Source of the DNA: Liopterus haemorrhoidalis
Taxonomy: Eukaryota > Arthropoda > Insecta > Coleoptera > Dytiscidae
Assembly: GCA_963971575.1 (NCBI GenBank)
Contig: OZ020622.1
Span: 36,672,301-36,736,300 of the forward strand
DNA: 64,000 nt
Reading direction: 5' to 3'
A program made the translations under genes and the position numbers. Shown here piece after piece: positions 32,001-44,900 of the stretch. The first letter of the stretch is position 1. Each line of letters opens with the position of its first letter. Below the pieces are notes generated by a model. It was not told the DNA's origin and did no database searches. It worked only from the letters and a program-made list of their open reading frames with translations.

Positions 32001-35000
32001 TGAATCTTGCTATATAAAAAAAAATACTGCACATATTTAGAAACCTAAATATTGGTATTAGACACTCGAATTAAAATTAACAATAAAATATTTCAACATT
32101 ATATTTGTTATGGCATCCCAAATAATCATCATTCACTTACTAAATACATGCGAAACACTTTTTGTTTCATTTTTAATACAAATGTCTTATTTCTTAAATT
32201 CTTACATTTTCAAAAATTTATAAATGTAAAGGCTATTCCAAACCTTTAGGCGGAACTAGATTTTCAAATTTAGTAACTTTTACAGGTTGATTGAAGCTTT
32301 TGATAATTTTGTTCGGGAAAAGCCAACTTCAATATGTAAAAAATTAGCTAATGACAACTTAAAAAAATTTTAATTCCATTTAGTTCCGTCTAAACATTAG
32401 GAATAGCCTATATTATTTAGTTTAATTTTCTAATAAATGTCACTTAATAATAAATGCCAAAATGAAAAATGAAATAACCTAGCCAAGCTCTGTTTTCGTG
32501 ACAACTTAAAAATGCTAAACCCCCATTTAGTTCCGCCTAAACCAAAGCAAATGGGGGGGGGGGGTTGAAAATCATGAAGTTACCCAAATAACGCTATGTG
32601 GATCTGTCAAAAGCGTTTGATTGCATACCTCACAAGTTAAGTGGGAAACAGAATGCACCGAGTTCTACGACGCGTTAACGCCGTTCGTACGGCGCTATCT
32701 GTCAGGAGAAAGTTAAACCCAAGCTGTCGTACGCAAGTGCACAGAATGGACAACGTCCTACGCCGTTCGACAGCCGTTGATACTGAATGTTCGTCAACTT
32801 CCAACTTTTGACGCTGTTGAACGTTGACGCAGAACACCTAACCTCAGTTTTTACTGAAAATAAAGTGTTTGTATGTATAAATAACTTGCATACAACATAA
32901 ATAACATCATTCACAAGTCTTCATCCATCCATTATACTTTTAATAAAAGAAAGCGCACGTATAAACACAGATATAGGTTGTCAAGTGACACTTGACGGCG
33001 TTAAAAATTATTGCATTGTGTTCAGGCGAAATTTCTCAACGGCGCTACGCAACGCTGTCGCAAATGACGCCGCGCTGACGCGGTAGCGCGCTGTGCATTC
33101 TGTTCCAGGCTTTACTATTAAACAAACTTGAGTCGTACGGAATTCGCGGCGTAGCTAATTCACTCACTGAATCCTACTTAAAGCGTGTTCTACATTATAC
33201 TTTATTCGTCAATTTTCTAAACTTTTTTCTTTGAACTAGAAGTTGTCAAAGTTTTAATACATTTATTTTTCAATTTTTTGGTAGAGAATGAAATTCTTAC
33301 ACGTGTTTCAGTTCATTTAAAGTACCAACATAAACATATTATTAATATCTTGTTAAGTGTTTATAACCTAGCTAGTAGATTTGTAAAATTACTGATTTAC
33401 GTACAAAACACAATTTATATATTCGCCTATTCAAACCAATGATCAACAACACACGTGGTAATACAAAATATTTACATTTAATTTTAATGTTGGTACTGTT
33501 ATTAAAAGTACCTACTGCGCATGTGCGGAGTTCTAAGTTGAAAATATTTTGAAGAAAAGTTGGATCGGATCTAGTATTGAATAAAGTTGACCTTGACTTC
33601 ATAAAGTGTTCTACACTGTACAATTTCACTGTTTTATTTCTAGTACAAGTTCTAGTCAAAGAAATAAGTATGAAAGTTTGACGAGAATTGTATAATGTAG
33701 AACACGCTTAACGAACAGATCGCAATTTGTAACACAAAATAGTATTTCTTCATCGATAACAAATATCAAATACGGGGTGGGCCAAGGAACTGTTATTGGT
33801 CCTTTATTGTTTATATTATATATAAACGATCTACCAAAATATGTTTCCTCTGGCAGTTCTGATGTCATCCTATTCGCAGATGACACCAGTATATTATCCA
33901 GACATTCCTCTCCTGAAGAACTGCACCAAATAGCCGAGCAGTCGATGAGCAAAGCCAAAGATTGGTTTTCTACCAATCTCCTTACCCTAAATGAGAATAA
34001 AACTCATAATTTAATATTCTCGATAAACCGGAACATAGCCAACGACATCACCTTTGGCGAACCAGTCAAGTTCCTAGGCTTAATTATCGACGGCCAATTA
34101 AATTGGGAACGGCATATTGATTTTCTTGCGTCTTAGTTAAGGAAAAATAATTTTGCGTTAAGGAAACTTAAATCGTGTGGCATAAAACGAAAAATTTCGA
34201 AAAAATTTTTCTATGTATCCATTTTTAGGGTTTTGTAGGTATGACCAAAAAACCCTTATACTCATTTTGTCGTCTGTCTGTCTGTCTGTTCGGTAAAAAT
34301 TGTAGCCAAACGGCTAAACCTACAGAGTTGAAATTTGGCATGCTTATACAACTCTTCGATCCGCACATAGGAAAAATACTAAAACATCTAAAAAACATAT
34401 CCCCCTAAAAATATAAACAAATATGTGCTCAGCGAAAAAAATTTTTTTTTTTTTTATAATCCTGAGTAGGGTATCAAATGAAAGCCCTTGGTACGTGGAT
34501 TAACGATCAAATTTTAATTTTTGCAAAATAAATTATTTTGAAGCGATTTTTGCCAAAATTGTGCAAAAATTTTTTTGTCCCACACCCTGTAGCCCAGATG
34601 GTTTAAACTAAAAATCTGAAAAAATTTTAAGTAATGTACATTGGTGTGAACCGAAATAGTACAACAGGAATTTTTTATCAGATTATGTTTTTGGAAAAAA
34701 AAACGCATTTTTTGTGATTTTTTGCTAATAATGTACACAAGTTATAGCTTTGTAACACACTACACTGGAACGTGTATGCTGGTATAGTGGCTTTTGACGC
34801 TAGTTTTTCATCCAAGTAACTCGATCCGAAAGGGATCGAACCCTGCGAGAAGAGACAATATTATTTTTTGTTTTTTTTTTAAATTTTTATATTGTTTAAA
34901 TTATTTTTTCAAAATTCTAGTTATATTTTGGCAAATGTTACATTTAATTTTTAAAAGCGTAAATTTAATAACCAGTGGAAATTGTTTAAATTATAATTTA

Positions 35001-35881
35001 ATTCTGTTTCAATGTACACGAAATCAGAGGGGCGGAACTTATAACAACCAATGGAAGCCATAGACGCAATTTTTAAAATTCTTAATGAACCTTGCTATAT
35101 AAAAAAAAAAATACTGCACATATTTAGAAACCTAAATAATGGTATTAGGCGTTCGAATTAAAATTAACAAAAAAAATACTTTAATATAAAATTTGTTTTC
35201 GCATCCAAAATAATCATCATTCACTTACTAAATACCTGCAAAACCCTGAAATGTGTGAAAATTCACACTTCACATCAATTTTTTACTTTGCCACTTTCCA
35301 GCCACATGCGTCTTATGGCTTACTCTGGGGTGTTAGCAGTTTTCTTGAGGGTATCTTTAAAATACAGAAACAGGCCATACGAATAGTGAGTATGCGCCCT
35401 ACAGGGCTCATTGCCGCTCATTGTTCACTAAATCGAATATAATAACCGTTTATAGTTTATTTGTATTTACCTGTCTGATATATGTAAAGGAAAATGCCTC
35501 TAACTTTGCAAAAATTTATAATACTCATAATTACAACATCCGGAGTAAAAGCAATCTAAGGCTACCAAAACTAAGATTAAGTAAATCTAAAAATGGTACG
35601 TATCTAGCCGCAATCCTTTATAATCATTTACCACAGGAGATCAGGGGTTTAAGCAGAAAGAGCTTTAAACTCAGTGTACACAAATCAAGCACGGTTATTT
35701 GAATTTATAAACTAAGCAACAGACATTAATTAATATGAGATTTTTAGTAGGCAGTGATTAACAACAGACACTCAGAATGAAATTCATACTGAGGGAAAAC
35801 AGTTTATATCATTTAAGTGAATTTTATACCATCGACTTTTCAAAATATTTTAATTACTAACTAACCTCATTTTAATACATT

Positions 35882-35960
<79 letters not shown>

Positions 35961-38900
35961 GTTTATTGACTACAATACATCATATAGTTGTTTACAGTCA
36001 GTCAAATTACATAATTAGATATACAAATTAGCAAAAAAAATTAAAAAATGTTATAAATATAGACCAGTTTTGTGGTTTTTGTAGATGAAAACATGATTTA
36101 GTCCTCGTTATTAATACATATATTTAAAAAAATCTAATTTAGAAAAACCTTCTAATGAGAAGACAGGATTTTCAATGATATATTGTTTTATTTTTCTTTT
36201 AAATATATGAAATGGGACATTTCTGAGGTTAAGGGGAAGTAAATTAAAAAAGTGCTGAGAATAGTAATTTGCACTGTACAGACATTTATTTAGTCTGATG
36301 AAATCCGGACATAGATTTGATTTGTTTCTGGTATTGTAAGTATGAATATGTCCATGAGTAGTAAAATCACCAAGATGACTGTGTGCATAAAGTAGGCAAT
36401 GATATGCGTACAGCGCTGGAAAAGTCATTATGCGTAGTTCAACAAAGCAATGCTTACATTCAGCTCTGTACGATAAACCCAACATTATTCTTGCTAACCG
36501 ACGCTGAAGTGAAAAAATTCTCGAGGAAAAGGTGGACTGTCCCCAGGCCAAAATCGCATAAAATATTTGTGATTCAAACAGCGCGAAATAAGCTATTTTT
36601 AATATATCAATTGATATTGATGCCCTAATGTTTCTGATTAAAAATATTGTTCTGCAAAGTTTGCCACAAAATGTGGATATATGTGGTTCCCAGTTTAGCT
36701 TTGGGATAAACTTTGGGTCTAAACAGATTCCAAGAAAACACACCGAATCTGGATTTTCAAAAGAGTGAGGTCTGTTGGTGATCAGTAACTTTTGAGTTTT
36801 ATTTTCGTTCAATGTTAACCTGTTTCTAAGCAGCGAGTCAGAAGCATTTTTAATGTATAGGCTGGTCTGGGGATCAATATCACCTAAGGATGTTGACTGG
36901 GTTAAGATGGTAGTATCATCCGCATATAGTATGGCATTTGAATTCAGCGCTAAGGGAAGGTCATTTATGTAAATTTAAAAAAGTAAAGGACCTAAAATCG
37001 ATCCTTGTGGGATACCAATATCGATTTCGGAACATGTCGATACATCTTTGTTTAATTTAACATATTGCTTTCTACATGTTAAGTATGATTTAATAAGAAA
37101 AAATGCATCTTTAGTGAAGTGGTAATTATCCAGTTTACCGACCAGTAGATCATGAGGCACGCAATCAAAAGCCTTACTAAGATCGAGAAAAGTAGCCATG
37201 CAGTAGCCACTGACTCAAGTGAGTCCGTAGCCAATCTCAAGAAACTCAGTATAGCGTCACTAGTCGATTTACCTTGTCTAAAACCAAACTGACATTGACT
37301 GAACAAATGATTGCACTCAAAATATTGCATAATTTGAACGAAAATTATTTTTTCAAAAAATTTGGAAAAAACAGGAAGTAGAGAAATAGGACGATAGTTG
37401 TTCAAATTTTCACAACTTCCCTTTTTGAAAATGGGTATGACTTTAGCTAGCTTTAAGGAGTCAGGGAAAGAATTTGTTGAGATGCATAGATTAATTAATT
37501 TAGTAAGAGGTGTTATTAAGACATTTTTTAGGTTTTTTATCAGGTTTATGTTCAGATCATAAGCATCTCTACAATTACTATTTTTCAGTGAATTTAATGT
37601 ATCTCTAACTATATTAACAGTCACGCAGCTGAACGAGAAAGACACATTTTTGTCTGAGAGGAGAGATGAGGGCAAGTTTGAAGAAGATGAACTAATATAA
37701 TATAAACAGGAAAAGTGGTCGAGATATTTTTAGGAATATTTACAAAATGAGTATTAAAATTTTCAGCTGTCAAATTTTCATCAATTTTAGATGAATGCAA
37801 TTTGGTATTACCGTTGTTATTCAAAATTGTCCAGGTCGATTTAGAAAAATTATTTGAGTCTTTAATAAAGTGTGAGTTGGCATCTACTCGAGCTTTGTAA
37901 TGTTATTGTAACCTGTTTTTGTTGTAATTTTATCTAAATTGACATGTATGTAATTTTGACTTGTGTAAACATTTTTTCATAATGTACATGTATTATTATT
38001 ATTATTAAAGAAATGACCTATATAATAATTTAATTTTTATTACGAAAAATAAGTTAACATGCTTATGGCAACTGCTGTAGTAGATTACATAAACATAAAA
38101 ATATGTTTGTTAAAATTATAAAACGGATATAAAATAACCACAAAAATGTTAAAAATATTTCAAAAATAGCCAATTCAAAAACAAACATTTTTGATAAACT
38201 CATGTTTATAAAAAAAAAAAAAAAACAACAGGTTACAATCTTGGTAATTAGAAATATAAGAGGAACAAGTTGTGGCATAAGCAATCATTAGTTACTAGTT
38301 CTTTGTAAAGTTGTACTGAAGTTATTACACCATGTCACATTCTTGTGGAAAAGAACATTCACCACAGAAGCAAAATGGTGTAAATTACGAAGAGATTGCG
38401 TCACGTGCTTCAATCTACGTAGGACCAATTACAATTTCCTGTCATAATCTTTTTTTGGGTTACCCAGGAGTGACTGAATTGGGAAATTTAAAGCTGGATG
38501 ACCCGTCAGCACTTATACAGCAGATATCGTTAAAAACCGATGCCAGGTATTGAATATTTTATCTACTGTTTATCTCTATATATTATATAAAAGATGAAAA
38601 TTGTTTGTTTGTTTGCTTGTTTGTTCGCTATACATTCCTAGGCCGTTTAACCGATATAGACCAAATTTTGCACATTTTTACCGACCGCCAACATATACAG
38701 GCTGAATTATTTAACGAGCAACATACATGTTTCACATATAATGTTAATAAAATGAGTTGAGAATGAATTGAGACGTTAAATTTAAAATATATTTATTAAA
38801 ATAAATTTTCCAATTTCTTATATAATATAAAAATACGCACACGGAAAAAACGGACACGGATTAATACGCACACGGAAAAAAGCACACATGAAAAAATACA

Positions 38901-41900
38901 CACACGGCAAAAAGGGCACACGGAAAAAAGTGTACTTACACTATATCTCAAATCAGTTTGAAACAAATCGTGAGAAACTATTGCACAGTAAAATTTAATT
39001 GTTTGCCCGCTTTCATATATTGCGTTCACATTTGTATGGTCAAACCAGATCTGGTTATTTTGGTTACTTTTATAGTGTAGTACTGACTTTTAAATGCAAA
39101 TTTGTCATTTCAAAATATTCCTTACGCTATAAAACCTACTTCAGATATGTTGGTTATGATCATTATAACTAAGATATCATTTATCTTTATGACATGTCAA
39201 ATGGAATGAAATTTTAAGAAAGTGAAATTTTTTACCATGTTTTAATACTAACATGACATACAATTTCAAAGGTGCAAACTATTGAATGTATCAATATGTA
39301 ATTTTTACCAAAATATTTTAAATATTTTTACCAATTTTAAATTTACACAAATAAGTTGTCACCTAACGCGTTTAATGACGTTTGGATACTTCGGTAAACT
39401 TCGGTAAGGCCGCGGTCTGACTGATCGAGTGCTGTCAATCGTTTGCTGTCGAGCAAATTTCAAACACACGTTAACCAAGGGCATGCGTCGCACTGAACCA
39501 TCGTTTGCTGTCTAGTAGCATCAAGTTGTTTGCATTTCAAACTGGTTTGAATTTCACGCGACGCTCCAGGCAATAGCACATGCGCATTTAAGCATATACA
39601 GTCCATAACCATATATTTTTTGACAGTTTGTTCGTCAATTTTTGCGCTAGAAGTTAAAAAATTTACAATATAGAGTAAAATGGACTCGCTAATTAGTAAA
39701 GTGTGGAGTACAACCGAGATTGATTTATTAATCAATCTGGAGAGAGATGAGCATGTGAATGTAAAAATTAAGAAACATAAAATAATAAAACATTGCCCAA
39801 AAAGCAAAATGAATGCATGTTTGATAGTATTAATTTAGGTTAGAATATGCACTATTTGACAAATGAGAAACGAATTTGACACTGAATGATCTGTAATACT
39901 CGACAATATAGTACAGGAAATGAAGCTCAAAAAATGACAAAACCTCGCAATTTTTTCGTCCAGCATCGATTTGGATAAAAATTTGGAATTAGGCTCATTT
40001 CACCCTCTAGTTCATTTTCTACATTGTGCCGTTGTACGCTTTTTGTTTTTTAAGGGTGAAAACTACCCCTAATTGTAAAAAATTATAAAATAACATTTTA
40101 AACCTTAATATTATAATAAAATTTGGTTTGGATTAGCTAAATATGGATCGTTTTATGCTTTAGAATACAATTTCATAATGTTTCAACCCTTAAAAATCAA
40201 CCCTTGTTGGGTTAAAAAATGATTTCATCTTGCATCGATTTGCACCAAAATTTGAAATTAGGTTCGTCTCACCCTCTACTTCAAATTTTATATCATGCTC
40301 ATGGGCACTGTTTATTTTTTAAGGGTGAAAACTACCCCTAATTGTCAAAAATTATAAAATAACGTTGTAAACCTTAAGATGGGTAAAATTTGATTTGGAT
40401 TAGTTGAATAATGATTGTTTCATGCTTTGGAATACAATTTCTAATGTTTCAACCCTTAAAAACCCACCCTTGTTAGAGCTTGATATAAAAAAAATCGCTC
40501 CGAACCGTGCTATTCGAATGTTTCGAAAAATTTTTTATTGGTTTTTTAAAAATAGCTCCTTCATTTTTAGTGATAGAAAGTTTTTTCAAAAACGATTTTG
40601 TAGGGCTTTTCAAGAGCTATAAGACTATGTAAATTAAATTCCTTAAGATCCCTTAGTTTTTAAATGGGGTGAGTTTGAAGGGCTCGAATAAGGTGGTGTT
40701 CGCTTGTAAATAGAGGTTTTAAACGGCTATATCTCGCCAAATATTCACTGTACAGAAAATATATGCACAAGGAAATTTAAGTCATTAAAGAATCTACAAT
40801 TTAGTGCTCTATCATTTTTTTCGTATCTCCAGTAATTTCGGAGATATTTTGAAGAAAAGGGTGAAAAATACGAAATCGCAAAAAATTGTTTTTTCTTTAA
40901 ACTCCAATTTTTCTAAAATTAGGCATTTTAAATTGGTCAAACTTCTTGGGTGTACTGAAAATACATATATGAAGAGAACCACAGAAGGGTGAGGATCAAT
41001 TTTAATTAGGGGGGTAAATAGGGGGTTGTTTTCACTGATTTTTTCGCAGAAAAAAAGTTAACCATTAACATGCCGTATCTCGGTTCGTATTGGTCGTAGA
41101 AAAATAATAAAAAAAGAATTTTGTTTGTTTTTTTAAAAGCTACAATTTTGCTTTCTACAGTTTTTTTGATAAAATGCATATTTTTCGAGTTATTTGCAAA
41201 AAACTTTTTAAAAACATCGATTTTTTCGTCGGAAAACTGTTACTTTCAACCGCGAATAACTCAAAAAATATTTTATTATTATTATTTTACGAAGAAAACG
41301 TAAAGAACATTTTTTTGTTAGAATTACTTTTCCCATCGATTCCTATAGTTAAAATGTAGTAAAAAATTTCCACCCGCGAGATGGGGTGGCAACCACCCCC
41401 AAGGTTTTAGCGTACACCGGCATGATGTAGAAAATGATCCTTGGGATATTCCCTACCTTCTGTGAAAATTTCACGTAATTCCATGCTGGACGAAAAAATT
41501 GCTAGCCAAAATGCTTCATTTCCTGTACTAATACTCGGTCAGTCAGACCAGTTATTAAATTTTTAAACGACTCGGCGCTACGTTACAAGATGGCGCTCGT
41601 TCAGTCAGACTGCTGCCTAAGTTACGTTACATGTCGGAATCTTGCTGCTACTATTTTTAGTGAAATATATTAATTTATTATGAAAAAGAAGCTAGAACAC
41701 CAAAAACTAATAGACATAAAATAATCACTATTTTAATAATTAGAAATCGCAACATAGCAAATTATGAAAGCAAGCTCATATCCATGGCAACAGATATGAA
41801 GTGGTGATTAAATATAATAGTCATTTGACATTTGACAAGTTCCTAGACGGCTAAAAAATAGTAAATTAGAAACAATAAATAAATTTTTATTAGTTTGGTT

Positions 41901-44900
41901 ATATTAACATACAAACAAAAATTATTGCCATTTTTAGGGTTTTGTATGTATGACCAAAAAACCCTTTTACCGTCATTTTGTCGTCTGTCTGTTCGGTAAA
42001 AATTGTAGCCAAACGGCCAAACCTAGAGAGTTGAAATTTAGCATGCTTATACAACTCTTTGACCCGCACATGGGAAAAATACTAAAACATCTAAAAACAT
42101 ATCCCCTTAAAATATAAACAAATATCTGCTCATTGAAAAAAAATATATTTTTTTAAAATTGTGAGTAGGATATCAAATGAAAGCCCTTAGTACGTGAATT
42201 AACAAAATTTTATTTTTGCAAAATAAGTTATTTAGACGCGATTATTACCAAAATTGTGCAAAAAAAAAATTGTCCCACACCCTATAGCCCAGATGGTTTA
42301 ATCTAAAATTTTTGGAATTTTTGATCAGATTATGTTTTCGGAAAATAACACATTTTTTGTGTTTTTTGCTTGACCATGTAATATATTTAATAGCTTATTT
42401 AAGACAATTAAGCAGCATGCTTTGATAGTGTAATGTCTTGCATGCTCGCGTTCTAATTTTCAAATTTAAGTTCGCTCCGCTCTGAAAGCAATTTTATTTT
42501 TGTTTTTTTTTTTTGCATTTTCATTTTGTTAAAATTATTTTTTCAAAATTCTAGTTATATTTGGTCAAATGTTGCATTTAATTTTTAAAAGTGTAAATTT
42601 AATAACCAGTGGGAATTTTTGAAATTGAATACACGAAATCAGAGAGGCGGGGTTATGACTTCAAACAACCAATGAAAACCATAGGCGTAATTTTCAAAAT
42701 CTTAATGAACCTTGCTATACAGGATGTTTGTTTGAAACGGGGCACCCCGAAAATCACCTTTATTTGTAAAGATACAAAAAATCTTCAGAACAAAAGTTAA
42801 ACTAGACAAAAAAAGGCCCATCTAAAGGTTACTATAAGAATTCTGAGGCACTTCCGGTTTTACCGGAAATGATGTCAACTTTTGATCTAACATAGGAAAT
42901 CGATAATTTTATATTTTTTTCCTAAAAGTACATTAAATTAGCTTTACAATGACACCAAAAAGTCATATTTTTATGTTAACCATTTCAAAATGGCGACCAT
43001 TTATTTACAAAATAATAATCAACATAAGTTTTACAAAGTTGAACAAGTTTTAGCAAGTTTTGAAAACAATAAAAAATGAAACAAAATATCTCTAAAATAA
43101 ACTGTTATAACTAGTTATTATATGAAATAACATTGTTTTCAAAGCTTTCAAAGCAAATTGGAAAATATATTATTATTATTATGAAACTTCATATTTAAGC
43201 TTTTAACATCAATGGCACAAGTTGATCAGCTTTTGGTAAAAATCGGTTAACTAAAAATGGGAGTTTACTCGTGCCGATTTTAAGATTTTTGCGAATATTT
43301 CACAATAGAGAAATATTTCGAAAAAAATTGTTTAATAAAAGTTGCTATAAAAGCAATAACTAACAACTTTTATTGGAGACATTTGTTGATAAAGCGGCAT
43401 AAATTAAATAAGTACTTTGAGATGGCGGTCGGTCCTGTGGTGGCCACAGCTGATTTTTCTCTTTAGGACCCTGCGGTACTGATGGTGCAAAAAAATAATC
43501 GGTTTTTAAATGATGTACATGTTTTTAGGGTCTACCGACGGAAATAATTCGCAAAAAATCTTGCGTGCGGAACATTAAAATCATTACGTAGGGTAAACTG
43601 TAAGATATATATCGAAAATATATATGACAGACTTTTAAGGTTTAATATTACTACAAAAAAGTCCCCGAGAGCATATATCGCAGGTCAATAGATAACTCAC
43701 AGTTATTATTTATAAGTTTACCTTTTATAAGTCGTTACATTTTAAGATTTACGAAGAAAAATTATAGTCCAGTAACCTAGTACATCATAAGTTGCATCAA
43801 GTGGGGGTAGTTAGTTTCGTTTTTTTTTCTTGTATGGGTTGTGCCTGAGATGCAAAATCCAAGTTTTCGACCTCGGCAGCCTTCCGGAACACTTTTGAAT
43901 TTCGCAAAAACTGCTAAATTTTCGCACTCTTTTCGGTTTCTGCCCATTTTGACCATAAAGGAGCATGTTTTCGACAAACACCACTCTATGCATTTTTAAA
44001 CTAGATTAAATTTTCTACAATTTGAGACCAAAATGGGCTCGGTAGTCTTAACAGTTTCCGAGATACAGCTTTTCAAAGTTTGAAATAATCTCCAAACTTA
44101 AAAATTGTATGCTATATCATGCTCATGGGCACTGTTTATTTTTAGAAGTGAAAACTACTCCTTATTGTCAAAAATTATAACATAACATTGCAAAACCTTA
44201 TATTGCTGCCGAAAATACTGGTTATGTAGATGTTTCGAAAAAAAATTTATTGGTTTTTTAAACATAGCTCCTTCATTTTTAGTGATAGAAAGTTTTTTCA
44301 AAAACGATTTTGTAGGGCTTTTCAAGAGCTATAAGACTGTGTAAATTAAATTCCTTAAGATCCCTTAGTTTTTAAATGGGGTGAGTTTGAAGGGCTCGAA
44401 TAAGGTGGTGTTCGCTTGTAAATAGAGGTTTTAAACGGCTATATCTCGCCAAATATTCACTGTACAGAAAATATATGCACAGGGAAATTTAAGTCATTAA
44501 AAAAGCTACAATTTAGAGCTCTATCATTTTTTTCGTTTCTCCAGTAATTTCGGAGATATTTTGAAGAAAAGGGTGAAAAATACGAAATCGCAAAAAATCG
44601 TTTTTTCTTTAAACTCCAATTTTTCTAAAATTAGGCATTTTAAATTGGTCAAACTTCTTGGGTGTACTGAAAATACATATATGAAGAGAACCACAGAAGG
44701 GTGAGGATCAATATTAATTAGGGGGGTAAATAGGGGGTTGTTTTCACTGATTTTTTCGTAGAAAAAAGTGGGTACCGACCTTATTTTGATCATAAGTCGC
44801 TTAATTTTTATACTAGAAACTTTTTTTTTTTTGTTTGAAAGGTCTAATCAAATACTTTAAAAAAGATTCAATGAGTTTTCTTCGAAAAATGCAAAGAAAA

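Larger units (their letters stand above)
32590..35702 (+). pseudogene. jockey-type non-LTR reverse transcriptase, split by three insertions
   Basis: RT and C-terminal region of a non-LTR retrotransposon. Pieces: 32594-32639 (VDLSKAFDCIPHKL), 33115-33181 (LLNKLESYGIRGVANSL), 33712-34226 (TNRSQFVTQ..., GVGQGTVIGPLLF, ILFADDTSIL with the catalytic FADD intact) and 35284-35702 (C-terminal RSKSNLRLPKLRL...). The insertions are 32640-33111, 33182-33707 and 34227-35279. An in-frame TAG at 34134-34136 and a frameshift near 35400 also disable it. The 5' half (endonuclease and early RT) is missing, as in 5'-truncated copies. Confidence 0.85.

Noticed and set aside
32637..32914. Minus-strand ORFs at 32.6-32.9 kb
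   Set aside because: They fall in the Harbinger-type MITE and its CG-rich subterminal repeats; no family resemblance.
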